Source: Prostheceraeus crozeri (Eukaryota; Platyhelminthes; Polycladida; Euryleptidae). Taken from it: a stretch of DNA of 64,000 nucleotides. The position numbers were made by a program, and so were the translations under genes. A model generated the notes under the pieces. The model searched no databases and had not been told where the DNA came from. It worked only from the letters and a program-made list of their open reading frames with translations. Shown here one piece after another: positions 24,213 to 36,336 of the stretch (positions are counted from its first letter, which is position 1; every line of letters starts with the position of its first letter). The stretch lies in NCBI GenBank assembly GCA_907163375.1, contig CAJQUW010015589.1, forward strand, positions 124,001-188,000. The letters run 5' to 3'.

Positions 24213-27200
24213 CTGCTCATGACATATTTAATACAGGAAAGAAATTGTGATTTGAATTCATAACGAGCAAAGTTTAGTTCTTTTGGATGTGTATTGACTT
24301 TCATTGAAATAAATATTCCACCTAAACTTTAAACGATTGAATTGAGAATTACTACAACATTAATTCCCATGCCATTCGACAGATCACGCTATTATTAATT
24401 ACAAAGTATAAAGTTACTTGCACTCAATGTCACAAGCACTTAACAACTACATTATCTCGACTTCTCATTTATCCCGTATCAGTCCATCAGATGACGCAAG
24501 TGAATTACTAGTCCATATAAAAATTTTATAGAAAATATCAAATTAGCCATCAGGAGTAGTTCATTGATATCCAAATATCCCAAGCAGTAATGGCAGTTTA
24601 ACTTTCATTTCTTATCGCCGAAAAATTTAAGACAGAAAACCACTTTGTTTGAACACTGACCAGTTCAGAGAGTAATTCCATTTTCCAAAAAATATTTCTG
24701 CAATAGGAACGATTTGAGTCATCTAATTCTGAGTAAAGATGTGTATATAATCCATGCAATATGCTACCATCAATATGGTGAAAAAATGCCGTCAGACGTG
24801 GAGAGATCGAATTCCCTGTCTAAAACGTCTGGAGAAAACTATCAAAGAACACAGAAAAACGTGACTGCCTACATCGCGTGTGTTGCATGCTAGTAGACTC
24901 TCGGTCATCGGAGATAAATGCCTTCCTTCCTGCTTTGCATGTCTTAAATATTAACAATTCCTTACTATCTTTCTTCCCTGCCCTCTGCGCCCACGTTTTC
25001 ATAATTGAGGCACTTTCTTGATGAAGATTCCGCAGTTTACTTTGTTCTGCTGACAGTAAAAGGACAGACATGAAGATATAAATAGAAGACCTCCCACTCA
25101 TCGATGCTCGCCAATTCCCGACTCTAATTTACTGAACAAATGTTCGGTTATATTGGACGATATTCCTAACAAATTCAATTTCCAACTTCATCATAGCACG
25201 CATCACAAATTAAAGACACTCTTACAAAACAGGAAGTTTCACAACTTCCTAATAATGATGAAATTTCAATTTGAGAGTAAGATGAGAACAAATTTCTGAA
25301 CAATTTAACGGAATCTTCTCTCGCATTACGCCCCTAGTGACCTGACTGGAAATGATATCACGCGAAACACGATGCCAACAATATCATCGATGGAGATGAC
25401 TTACAGAAAATTCATGTCAAGAAAATTTAACTGGAATTGATTCGAGTTCATTCTTTCGTTGCCTACAAGCTTTGGGCGAGCAAATTGAAAACTCTCAGGT
25501 TCCATACGTTCACTCATGCTCACAAATCCTAACCCAAAAGTCTGGCTAAAACTGAGAACACATCAAAGAATGATGTCTATGTTTGTATCAGTTGTGGATA
25601 TGCTGTCATTGTTGCAGTTGAGGACATAATTGGGTATTTTTCTGTTCATCTACTATCACAACACTCAGGATTTCCTTAACCTGACACATGATTACTATGT
25701 CTCAACATAATATAGATTTTCAACAATTTGGTTACTTTAGAAGTTTAACAACAATTTTTCGGAATAAGAACCTGATATCAACTTCTGTTCATGTCTTTGA
25801 TCAAATTCAATCAAATAGCAGATGATTCGAGGCTTTCACATGTAACTATGCAGGCGATAGTCGGACTGGCAGTTAAATGGATCATTATTAGCCAGTTTCA
25901 GCCAGCTAGAATTCGATTTCTCATCATACATACACGCCAATTTCTCTTTTCTACCCACTTCCTTCAAACAACTGGAGACTCATGGCTTGGTTTGGTTGAT
26001 GCATGTCAAATAATGGTAGATGCAAGGAAACGACTGAACAATGTTTCGGGTGCAATAGGAGAGAAGCTGTAGACCAAGTTGGACGCTATGTTGACAAAGA
26101 ATACAGCACTTCAAAAATTACATCCGATTTTTCTGCGCGGAGGCTGTACTGAAAGTCGTGACTGTATGGCCCCAATGACATTCAATTTTGCGCTTCTGTC
26201 CGGTTGTGTCAGCCTATTTAGAAAGGTCTTTCTAGATATTTTTTTTCTAGATACCTCTATTTAGAGAGGTGATTCTAGCTGACCGGAGACAAAGTCTCAA
26301 TGAGGAGACAATTCACCGCATTATGATAACAAACTTATTACAATATAATTGTTGAATGTCTCCTTGTTGATGCCTTTTGTCGTTAATTGAAATTGTTTTT
26401 TGTTCGAGGTAGTTTTACAGCATCTTATAAAGGATATTATAAGCAAACATAGTTTTAAAATGCTTACCGATCCATCGCATAATTACTCAGAGAAAAAATT
26501 CAAAAACTACTTCAAGAATTTTATCAGCTAAAAAATACCTTTTCCTGCTTGAAAAATAAACTATTTTGTCAAGCTCTAATGATCACCATAAACAAAAATT
26601 AATTGCTTGAAAGAATGCTGAAACCGTGGATTGCTATGGATCCAAATCCGGATTGATGACCGCTGGATCCATAGGAGATATTTCACAGGATAAAACACTA
26701 TTAAGGACATTAAAAAGCAATGAGCCTAATTTTCCAAGCTTTATACAATATATGAATTAAGGGATGAGTAGCAAACAAGATATAATTAAGAAATATTCAG
26801 TCGTCGTAAACATATCAATACTTAAGTAGAACTAAAATCGGTGACTCGTGTCCTGAATTGAGAGCGTCGATAATTCGAAAAATATTAGTTGTTAATTTTT
26901 TTAACAGCTCGAAGAATTATTTCCTTTGTTGTTTTCACATATTATAGATTAATTGGCAAACTGACACAGTATGTTATAATGATCTTTCGGGGAAGGAAGC
27001 AAAGAAGAAGCACCTGGGCTAATTTTTCTATAGTCGGTCAAGCTCCAACATCTCGATATGTGCAGGCTTGACTAAATGGCATTTAAACAAACATCTACAA
27101 TTTCCTTCTAACGACCATGGTGATGAGTCAAAGCCCAACCCTAATTCTTGATCGTGAAACGTGGAGAACAATACAAAGAAAACATGTTCTAAAAAATTTA

Positions 27201-27222
27201 AAATAAGAGCGTCATCACTTAC
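24213..27222. other. Probable intron or intergenic sequence
   Basis: No firm exon. A minus-strand open stretch at about 24900-25045 (KLRNLHQESASIMKTWAQRA) has an acceptor-like CTGTCAGCAG but does not match the phase of neighbouring exons. A small AT-rich cluster with repeated TCTAGATA lies near 26230. Confidence 0.35.
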
Positions 27223-27794
27223 CCAAGATCAGAGCTGAGTTCTTCGTTGTCGCTGCTTTCCACCGTTCTCCTGCTAGTTTCTCTCTGTCTTAGACTGGGC
27301 TTCCATCCACTTGCACGTCGAACAGGCGGACGCGGCGGAGGTCGGGGCATCAATGGTCCACGCAGGGTTACTGCTGCGCTGTGCCTCCTGGCCTCGCGTT
27401 GCGCCTCCTCATACCGTTTCTCCCTGCCCTCAGGGTAGGCGCGGGGTCGCGCAAGAACTGGTGTCGACGAGGTTGTGGTGAGCCGGAAAGGTGTCCCTAT
27501 CACCGCTCCACTTGTATACATGTCATCCTCTTGCTCGTAATCTGACAGGGCACTAGCGGATCTCTCAACCACGCTATGTCGTTGGGATGCCAAGTGTCGG
27601 CGCATGGCGATGGCGGTCATCGGTTCGCCACCCAGTGGCTCGGCTGTAGCGAAGTAGACTGAGCGCGAGAACTGTCGATGGCGTAAACGGGATAATTCTT
27701 CTTCAGCTTCACCTTGACAACAGCGCGGCAATGGAGGTGCCGGTGGTGGGGGCGAGCAGTCACCTGAGAGCGAACGTGCACTGTCCGAAGATTC
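27223..27794 (-). CDS. Exon of a Pro/Arg/Ser-rich protein, unknown family
   Basis: This is the clearest coding exon of the window: 572 nt, far richer in GC than its surroundings, open in one frame from end to end. On the minus strand the acceptor is TTCATTCAG before 27794 and the donor is GTAAGT from 27222. It enters in phase 0 and leaves two bases (GG) of a codon. The 190 residues begin with an acidic/Ser stretch (ESSDSARSLSGD) and a Pro run, then EEELSRLRHRQFSRSVYFAT, a Ser/acidic linker (SALSDYEQEDD), a charged segment PEGREKRYEEAQREARRHS, a proline-arginine block MPRPPPRPPVRR (a possible SH3-binding site), and an acidic end SSDNEELSSDL. No transmembrane segment or enzyme motif is present. 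The composition suggests a disordered, phosphorylatable scaffold or cytoskeletal protein. The family is not recognised. Confidence 0.8.
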
Positions 27795-28602
27795 CTGAAT
27801 GAAGAGATTAATTTCTGTCAGACAACATTGTTTAGATAAGACAATACATCAGTGCTCAGAGCAAATCACAAGCATGATGAAATAGTAATACACACTTAAT
27901 TATTCTAAGTATTTGTCATTATCGACTCCACTAATGGAAAAAATATGTACTGCTACCGCTTATTTCAGTTTGCAACTGCAGTTAGAATGATTAGAGCATG
28001 GGATACAGAGTGGTTTTATCGCACTGCGAGCTGGTCTTGTTAAACACACACCGTCGATTCGTTATCTCGTCATCTGATTGCTCAAAATCCAACGAAATTA
28101 ATCACTATTGGATTGATTTAATCAAAATGAAATTGATCTGCATTATTTCGCTAGACGAAGAATGTATCTAGATCAAAAAGATCAAGTTCGATAACTGCTT
28201 ATGAGCACTCATGTTTCATTCGCATCAATAAACTTTATCCTTTTAAAGCAATAAAATTTGATAAAATCACAAAAAATATCTTTAATTGAAAGCAAATACC
28301 AGAGGATCATGTTAGCCAAGTAATTTTAATTAGTCATTAGATGAATGGTTGACAACTAAGTGATCATCAATCTGTGTCACGATCATCAATCACGACCAAT
28401 GAAAAATGCATAATTTCTGAAAAACCGCTATCTCTGCCCAGATGAGCAAAGTCACTACGTAATCAACCGTCAAGAGAAATTTGCACAATGAAAGCACAAT
28501 CATTTCTTATGCTTGGCACATTATAATATTTTACAAATTTCGGAGTTTATACATCCGTTAACTAAAAAAGCGGAAAATAAGAATATCAAAGGGCTAGTAA
28601 GG

Positions 28603-28650
28603 CTGTGGACCGCACTCCGTCACAACCTGTGGACTGCAGTCCGTCACAAA
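28603..28650. repeat. 24-bp tandem duplication
   Basis: CTGTGGACCGCACTCCGTCA and CTGTGGACTGCAGTCCGTCA head two adjacent 24-nt units that differ at three positions. The purpose is unknown. Confidence 0.7.
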
Positions 28651-31410
28651 ATGTAAACCTCTACATTTTGCATATAGTGCCAAATGCGTAACATGGGCAT
28701 ATGCGAGCACATACTGAATGCACTTAAGACCACATATTTTTACCACTTCAAAATACATAAATATCCTAATCAATTAGCAACAGCAATTAGTTCTTCCGCA
28801 ACATGAAAGGGTCTAACAATGCAGGCCTGCTATATGTTTGTCTGTTTTCCTTTCTGCTTAAAAGACTTTTAAAACCGAAAGACTTAGGACGATACCTTTT
28901 TAAAAATAGAATACCTCAACAGTAGGAGCCATGATATCACTTAACTTATCACACATTCACATGCATGTTAGCAAACAACTGAAAGTTTAAATTCCAGTTA
29001 CAGCTAGATTTTTCTAAATTTACAAGGCATCTTTAACAAATATATAAATTTCCCATTTGTTTCTCATAAATCATTTCTTGACAATAAATTGATTGCTGAA
29101 ACCTAAAATTCTGCTTAGATGTTGCCAATACACAATATAAACCCAATAACAAGTTTGAGAGAGTACTTCCCACAATCCTCTCGAGCTACAATCGGTCAAG
29201 TTGTGTCAAGCACAAAATAATTGCTGTCGTCTCTATCGTGCTGAATAGCGAACGTTAGGAAATATCAATTATAGATGAGGAACGAAGATAACTCCGCAGA
29301 CGAATCAATTTCAATGCTACTTTAACAAATTCACACGCACACTCGTTTGCATTGCATCATTATGACCATGAGCAAGAAGTTGACCAATGACGGTCAAGAC
29401 TGTCGAAATTTTTATCATGCGGCTGTGCGTGGTGCACCAGTCATCTCTGCTCGCACCGTTGCACCGAATAGTGTGAATTTTGACCAATTCGATATTTTAC
29501 TGTATCATTTCATATATTGATAATTCGTTGTCTTATGTCTTCGTCACATCAAATTTTTAGAGAAAAGAATAAAAGCATCGAGACCTTAACCCTATTTTAG
29601 TCGGAGAGGAAGATAGCGCCTCATTTGCTTTCTTGATGAAAAACAAAGATAATCTGCACTTTGGATGGTGGGAGCACCTGTTTAAGCTATCAATTACTAT
29701 TGCATTCTTGTTGCTCCTCACAGTAGTCAACAGGCATTAAGCAAACCCATTTTTTACAATGTAGGTAGCCTAGACTGGAATTGTGATCATTCCTGTACAC
29801 GTATTATCATAAAACCTCTCCAAGCTCCTCTGTTTAAACAGCATGCACATTACACCAATGGCACATTGAACCGTGGCGTATGTGTATCAAAATATGACTT
29901 GCGTCTACTATCCGGAAGGATGCTTTAACAAATCGTTGGACATCTGGCCACAGCAGGATCGCGCCGAATATCCTGTGCATCTTGATCATACAAGCGTGTT
30001 GCAAAGCATTAACAACCCTGGATTCATTACGAATCATGCAACCTGGACATATCCTGCTTTTTCAATTCAACAATGCTAATTTTATTGCAAAAGAGACGAC
30101 ATTGGACAGATAGCGAGAATACAGATATGAGTTTCTGATTGAGATTGACAGAGCATCATCAACTTAAGAGGAGACAGATGTGAAAAATAGAGAAAGGACA
30201 TTTGTATTTCCTGTCCTACATTCTTCCTCACAGAATACGAATGTGAAATTTCGGATCAAAATGATAATGATCGTGAATATTCTATTTTTGCTCTGAAAAA
30301 TGTCATATTAAAACCTATTCTATTACAAAAATTTCGGTGAAAAAGCGTGAAAATCATTTAATATTCAAATATCAGATAATAGATAAGCAACACATTATGA
30401 GCTCTTCGATGGAACAGCGATCAAAATTCTGATTAACTCAAGAAGAATCAACATTGCCAATCAAGAACTAAACACAAAAAACACAACCGTCACGAGAATG
30501 AAACAAGAAATATTTTTCTGCATGAAATTTACATCAATACGTTGTGCACCAGGGACTGCAAACACCCGGATCAAGCATCCTATCATCAAATTTGAAATTT
30601 TTTCGATTTTATTATCATGAAATATCGAATAGACTGATTTCTCAGATATATAATTTCGCAATACCTACAAATGGGGTGATATTGGCTGAAATATTGGGTG
30701 GGATTTGCTATCCGAACTCCAATTGTCAACAATGTAAGACTGAATTTCTGTATTAATTAAGTTTATATCAGTCATGATTGACATTCAAAAAAGAAATTAA
30801 TTCAGAACAACTTCAATATCGATAAACAAGTGTACTTCATTGAAGAAAGGAAAGTGAGCAGCAAACTTGTTTTTATTCGTACTTTTGAAGCAAAATGTAC
30901 CACATATGATATTATCATCAGCTAATAATTACAATTATAAGTAATTTCAATTGAAATGGTGAAGATAGACTTTGACATCATTTTCCTTACAAGTTGAAAA
31001 TAATAGAACAATATTAATTTAATACCTTCAAAGTATAGGGAGAATGATAATAATTGCAATTACTGTGAAATGAAGGTGTCATTTCTGTGATTGAATTTCA
31101 ACTTCACGTGCAATAATTCTTGCAGCATGAAAATTTTGAAATGCCATTATAAGAATATGCTGTCTGGCAGTTCATCCGAAATAACTGGTAATCATCAGCA
31201 GTCTGTTATATGCCAGAGTAACCCAGATAACAATGCTCTCAAAATGATGACGACGCTTGCCATGGGCATATAATTGGATTAGTATCCAATGTCGAAATCG
31301 ATCATCGAGGAGTGCCAAGCCTGTTGAGCAATAGTGTCACAAGTTTGACGAAACACCATGATGGAGCTTTGAGAAGTTTTCCTTAATCTCCGGCTCAAAC
31401 ATCGACGGAT

Positions 31411-31660
31411 TTGATAGTTATACTATGTGTGCCTAACAGGCAATGTCTCCGGGGCCTATCAATGACAGGATCCCACAATGATTCAATGGAAGGAGAGGAC
31501 GCCTCTGAGATAAGACTCCTCAAAGCTCCATCACCAGGCATTTTTGAACGTGATGCCGCTGTTGAACACATTTTGTCTTCAGGTTCTATTTTTGCATCCA
31601 AGCTCATGACAATTACGAGCGTATGTATATTCAAGAATTTGGTGATCAAGCGCAAAATTC
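31411..31660. other. Coding-like island, strand undecided
   Basis: The region is higher in GC and open on both strands. Plus: an acceptor-like TGTGCCTAACAG, then MTGSHNDSMEGEDASEIRLL and further residues to a weak donor after TCTTCAG. Minus: AKIEPEDKMCSTAASRSKMP and SSPSIESLWDPVIDRPRR, without a good donor. It sits in the intron of the minus-strand gene, so it might be an alternative exon, a relic gene fragment or an unrecognised repeat. Confidence 0.25.
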
Positions 31661-32191
31661 CGAACATGTGTGCTAAGAAGGAGCAACTGTTAACACTGCT
31701 TTATTGTGATAATTTTTATTAATGTATTTCTATTTTCAACACAGTTTCCTTCTCCTTTTATTCATTGCTCTTTCCTTAAACTATTAATCATCTTTGTGTT
31801 TGCATGACCAATGACTGTCCAATGTTTGACTTGCACACATTAACATCTTTTTTATATTTTTATTTTTAACATCAGTCAGTGTTGCAACCATCTATTCATC
31901 ATTCATGACTTTAAATAAGATAGAAACTCTTGAGTTTGATACCTGTGGTGATAAAAAGATGCTTTTGTGAACAATTACTTAACCAATATACGTTCGTATT
32001 GGCAAATGTCAACGTCAAATCAGTTTGGCAACGGAGGATGTGATATTCCATTGAGGGTGTGGTAAGGCCATCCCATTATTAATTGCTTTTTTGTTTTATT
32101 GCAAGCACGAGCAGATATTGTATCGTGAAAGTACTGAATCAATTAGAAAATTCTGCAGAGGAATATCAATGTGCTGTAAAGTGAATCTTAC

Positions 32192-32218
32192 CTTCCTCAA
32201 AATGGCTGCTTGAGACAT
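32192..32218 (-). CDS. 27-nt microexon
   Basis: On the minus strand the acceptor ATGTACATTGCAG directly precedes 27 nt that encode MSQAAILRK, followed by the donor GTAAGATTC. It enters and leaves in phase 0, exactly matching the phase-0 end of the exon at 32336 and the phase-0 start of the exon at 27794, so it can be included or skipped without changing the frame. Microexons of this type are commonly regulated in neurons and muscle; that role is inferred from other genes, not seen here. Confidence 0.65.
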
Positions 32219-32335
32219 CTGCAATGTACATAATAAAATCCAAGATGAAAATTAAATTCGGCAACAATTGTCACCACTCAACAAATGCGGTTAGGCTAGT
32301 TAATCAACAAAAGTACAGTCCGATAAGTTTCTTAC

Positions 32336-32754
32336 CTCCTGTATTCCAAGTTGACGCTGTCTCAATGGAGAAATTTTTCTTTGTTCTTGTTGAGCTATCA
32401 TCAATCTAGCTCTCAAGTCCTCAGCGGTTACAGGTCGAGAAAATGGGTCAACTGAGTAGCCACCTCCTGCTGCACGAGCCAAACTAGCCGGATTAATTTG
32501 ACTGTTCCTGGCTGCATAATCACCCAATTGCTGCTGTTGATAATGTTGCGAGGTAGTAGTGCTGGGATGATGTAAAACGACATAGCCGCCATAGTTGTTG
32601 TTCAATGTGGACGCTCCGACGGAAAGTTTGGGGGCCGGACGGGCGCGCTGAAGGCGCATGCGGGCCGGGAGCGCTGTCGGACGCCCAGGAGTGGACATGG
32701 TCGAGAAGAGAAAGATCCGATAACACTCCGGCCGGGCAGTTCACATGCCCCCAA
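32336..32754 (-). CDS. First coding exon, Gln/Tyr-rich N terminus
   Basis: On the minus strand the acceptor TTATTTGCAG ends at 32755, so the exon starts at 32754 with a short 5' untranslated part. An in-frame TGA at 32741-32743 lies 15 codons before the ATG at 32698, which has A at -3 and is the likely start. The coding part is 32336-32698: 121 codons in phase 0 up to the donor GTAAGA. The protein opens with a basic segment (RMRLQRARPAPKLSVGAS), then a Gly/Tyr and Gln-rich stretch (SQHYQQQQLGDYAARN) and a conserved-looking helix PVTAEDLRARLMIAQQEQRK. It joins the microexon at 32218 and then the exon at 27794. The protein is predicted disordered and its family is unknown. Because the exon has its own acceptor, a non-coding first exon should lie upstream, or this is an internal exon used as an alternative start. 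Confidence 0.75.
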
Positions 32755-33877
32755 CTGCAAATAAATCAACAGAAATACAATACAAAATACAAAGTTAGAA
32801 ACGTCGTTGTGACGATTTATTTGAATGTACATGCATTCATGTAGCGCTGCACCCAAAGGAGGATCACAGCGCGCTACATACCCGCAGTCAAAAAAATGAA
32901 GCTAAAAAGTTAAGAAACATTGTTTATCATAATCTCCTTCCAGCAACGCTTGGAATACAACAAACTGCATTTTGAATATTTTAAGGGATGCAATTCCATG
33001 CCAGAGGGGACCATGAGGCTAAACGCACGACCATCTCAAGATGCTGACTTAATCGAGGACACTTCAAATAAGTAGTTGTCTTCAAATGGAAGCAGATAGC
33101 GTGAAAGACGTCGACCATGCAGCAAATGATATACTCAGGTGGTCGCACAGTGAAATCCTTTGTAGCACAAGCAACTAATTTTAAGTTCAATGTGCTGGTG
33201 AACTGTAAGTCACTTCAACATCTTTACCGCATGGCGTAATATGATCACGACGACGGACTCGATATACAAAACGCAATTTTTTAGAAGTTTGGATGACACA
33301 CCACAGATAATACTATCACAAAAGAATTAAAACTAAAAAAATAATTAGTCCAGCTTTGTAAGTACCAATTAAGTCACATTCCTCTTTAACGCATGTGTTG
33401 ATTTTTTTATCTGATGGAGTGAAGTCTCCGAATTTCAATAAAACATGCTGTGCATGTTCGATTTGTATGTTCATAGAATTTCAGTGCAAGGTGCAGAACT
33501 ACTCCAGGACATTTTAGTCTTGCTAAGCTCAACATGACTGTGTGACAACTTTTTACTTACTATGAGATTCTTACAGAATGAACAAGAAAACAGCCATGAA
33601 TGAGGGTTAGGTGCTACTCCGTGTTAAAAACATGCGATTGCTTAAAATGAACAAGAAAACATCACATCTTCAAAGCTTAGCAAGATGATTCCATCGGAAA
33701 CCTGGTCGCCAGGCTCTCGAATGTAAGAATACTGCAGTAGTCTGTGACATTGATTTCTGAAAACTGAATCTAACGGCGCAGCATTGTTCAGACTATCTAT
33801 GGTACTATTTGCTAATAAGCGGGTCAAAAATGATGAAAAAAGCGGTCATGAAATTTTACAGATAACTCTGATACATC
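32755..33877. other. Upstream intron of the minus-strand gene
   Basis: Directly precedes the acceptor of the first coding exon. No promoter element, CpG-rich block or further exon is evident. Confidence 0.4.
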
Positions 33878-33984
33878 CATGGACGCCTAGATATATGAAG
33901 CACACATAGGCTAAATATATTGTCTTAATTGACGCAGAATAAAATGAAATGAAATATGGTGCTTCATATATCTTGGCGTCCATG
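33878..33984. repeat. 26-bp inverted repeat
   Basis: CATGGACGCCTAGATATATG.. (33878-33903) and its complement (33959-33984) match at 25 of 26 positions with a 55-nt spacer. The preceding GATACATCCATGGAC recurs directly after the right arm, linking it to the larger repeat that starts at 33984. Confidence 0.7.
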
Positions 33985-34848
33985 ATACATCCATGGACTT
34001 CTAAATTTCTCTGGACAGATAGGTTGAAATTGGCTTATACATGATCAGGCATGGACTCCTAAATATAGACTATCTTACAAGTAGACTGTCAATGAGCATA
34101 ATCAACATTTTGGAGAGCAGGTTACCTGCCAGCACAGCATGTATGTATATTTATGTACATTAGGAGTTCGGACGCATGAACCTACACATGATTATGCTCT
34201 AAACGCATGTGATACACCTCCGCGTCATTTGTAAATTTTGCGATTTTTCTCCTAACAACTTTCTCAGAACTGAGGCATTTGAGATTCTATGAACAAATAT
34301 CTTGCACATGCTGTTGAAAAATCTCATTGAAATTTCGGAAATCTGATTTATATACGTGCGAGCAGCGAGATTTTACGAAGTAATCGGAAATGTGATGCTT
34401 GAAAACGTGGCCATGCCGGATCGCGGCTTTGTAGTTGTTTGGAGAAGCATCTAGACAGATAAAGGAATTTTGATGGCACTGTACTTTAGATCACGCTGTT
34501 TCATTTCTTCAATTTTTCTTCATTGCTTGCCATGATGATCCATGTCTTTCGTGGTGACATTGAAGTCAGATTCATGGAATTGAAGGTTACACAAGACGTC
34601 ACACAAGGTTGCACAAGAATGTTTAGTTGGGACATAATACTTTCAACTAAATCGATGCAATCACAAAGTCAAATTTCATTGTTATGCAGGCAGAGGAATG
34701 TATTTGTGTTACACCGTCATTGCATTTCGGTTCACAGCCAGCAACGATCTTTTGCAACACAAATGTTGGTTGGCCTGAACATGTATAAAATGATTTCAAA
34801 TTTTGCTCACCTATCTGTCCAGAGAAATTTAGAAGTCTATGATACATC
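33984..34848. mobile_element. 865-bp element with ~70-bp inverted ends
   Basis: The left end (33984-34050) contains CTTCTAAATTTCTCTGGACA and TATACATGATCAGGC; the right end (34773-34848) carries GCCTGAACATGTATA and TGTCCAGAGAAATTTAGAAG in the opposite orientation, with small indels between blocks. Such long diverged terminal repeats suggest a non-autonomous DNA transposon. The open frames inside its right half (minus: PTFVLQKIVAGCEPKCND) are not recognised. Confidence 0.6.
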
Positions 34849-34900
34849 ACACTGGGCATAGTTCTGTATAGTACCATAGATAACCTGAACAATGTAATTA

Positions 34901-34988
34901 TATATGCCTATTTAGAGATCAGCAATGATCCAACTGGAGGTTACGCGACCTCCAGTTGGATCATTGCTGATCTCTAAATAGGCATATA
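34901..34988. repeat. Perfect 41-bp-stem palindrome
   Basis: The left arm 34901-34941 (starts TATATGCCTATTTAGAGATC) and right arm 34948-34988 are exact reverse complements with a 6-nt loop TACGCG. Weaker complementarity (AACAATGTAAT against ATTG..TTATG) extends outwards for about 12 nt each side. It is a MITE-like or very recent foldback structure. Confidence 0.9.
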
Positions 34989-35002
34989 AACATAACATTG
35001 TG

Positions 35003-36336
35003 CGAACTTTCGAGTGAGTCACTAAACCTGTGAGTTCCAACATAAGCTTACTTGGCATCAAGTGAATGCGCTAACTCCGTGTGCATTTCAGGTGAAGATC
35101 GTTGGCTTGAGTACCCACTCAGTTCTTCATTAAAAACTAAATCTCACATACTTGTGACTGTTTCTGAAAAGTCAGATTTGTTCCTTGTACCCAATGCTTT
35201 TCTGACGTGAATTTCTGAATTTCTGAATATAATTAGACAAATAATTTTGAAAAATGGCCGCTGCATAATTTTTTTATTTCCAATCAATGAGTTATTCAAC
35301 TAGATGACAAAGATTGAAACAGTTTAGTTTTACAAACACTATACACGGTACACCGCTGTTCAAAATATTTTCCACTGATTCTGTTCATGATGAAGAGAAG
35401 CATATCCAGAAACCAGGTTGAGCTCAAACAACCAATCTGACTTTCAAAAAGTCAGCTTGAAATATGAGAAATTACTCCCGTGTATAGTCGTCAAGTTCGG
35501 AAAAGCCGAAACATATACGACGGAATCCCAATGACTACAAACCTGAGACAGTTGATATGAAAGTCATTCTTTTCGTCATTGACGTGTCATTTGCATTTCT
35601 TCAAGCAGAGAAATCTTGAAGTTGAAGTATTCAATACAATTTCAAATTCAGCATTGCTCTCACGCACGACAATGGGCAATTGTGAGGACAATGAACACGT
35701 CTGTTTGTTTTGAGTTCTATCATTTATGTCGACTTTTATTAGCGATCGCAAGGATATTAACAACAGATCTCCTGTCCGGATTGAGTAGTTATGGCTTAAT
35801 ATTATCTACTTTCAGTCACAAGTTCCCATTATTTCAAAAATATCAGTTCCTTAATTATTACTTTGTTAACTTGACAAGCACATTACGAAAAATGCGCAAT
35901 CAATTCAGAAACTGTGAATTGCAGGAATATTAACTGAGCAATTCAGATATCCGAGGCAGGCATTCATGAGTCCATTATTTGACGTTTGATAAAAGTCAAT
36001 GCAATTCTCTAACTTTTTGTATGCAGTGCAACAGGGGGAATAAAGAGAAGAAAATGACACATTGTCATGTACTTCATGATTTCACGCACTGCTTCATTCA
36101 GTGTACAAAAGTTCTTTGATTGTTGGACATGACAACTTTCTTGAACGGCGTATTCATGATTTTAAACTAGACAAGCTATCACACGAAGCAGAAGTGTAGT
36201 TGAAAAGAGATCTGCAATCGTCAGAAATGTGCCGTCAACACGACACGAAGTTTTCAACACGAATGAACAAGCGCAACACGAAATCCAAGCCTAACATGAG
36301 ATTTACGTGTATCTTGGCAGTAATTCATTTAAAATA
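35003..36336. other. Intergenic/intronic, no gene seen
   Basis: AT-rich. A 105-codon plus frame at 35616-35933 lacks splice sites and recognisable motifs. A short GAATTTCTGAATTTCTGAAT direct repeat occurs near 35210. Confidence 0.4.

Larger units (their letters stand above)
27795..32191 (-). other. Intron of the minus-strand gene
   Basis: Lies between the donor of the microexon (32191) and the acceptor of the next firm exon (27795). It contains a 24-bp tandem duplication (28603-28650) and two higher-GC islands (29870-30060 and 31411-31660) open on both strands, but no additional exon that I can fix. Length 4.4 kb. Confidence 0.6.

Noticed and set aside
24820..25101. 93-codon minus-strand frame (LHQESASIMKTWAQRAGKK)
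   Set aside because: An acceptor-like site is present, but its phase does not match the exon at 27223 and the continuation past a GTAAGG donor is not protein-like. Kept only as a note.
27247..27438. Plus-strand open frame opposite the 27.2-27.8 kb exon
   Set aside because: Antisense shadow of the GC-rich minus-strand exon.
29834..30079. Overlapping 67-codon frames on both strands
   Set aside because: Composition is slightly raised in GC but there are no splice sites, motifs or repeats to decide a strand or function.
32520..32856. Alternative minus-strand frames in the first coding exon (NCPAGVLSDL and ELPGRSVIGS)
   Set aside because: Both stop before the donor at 32335; only the frame starting at 32698 reaches the donor and matches the phase of the next exons.
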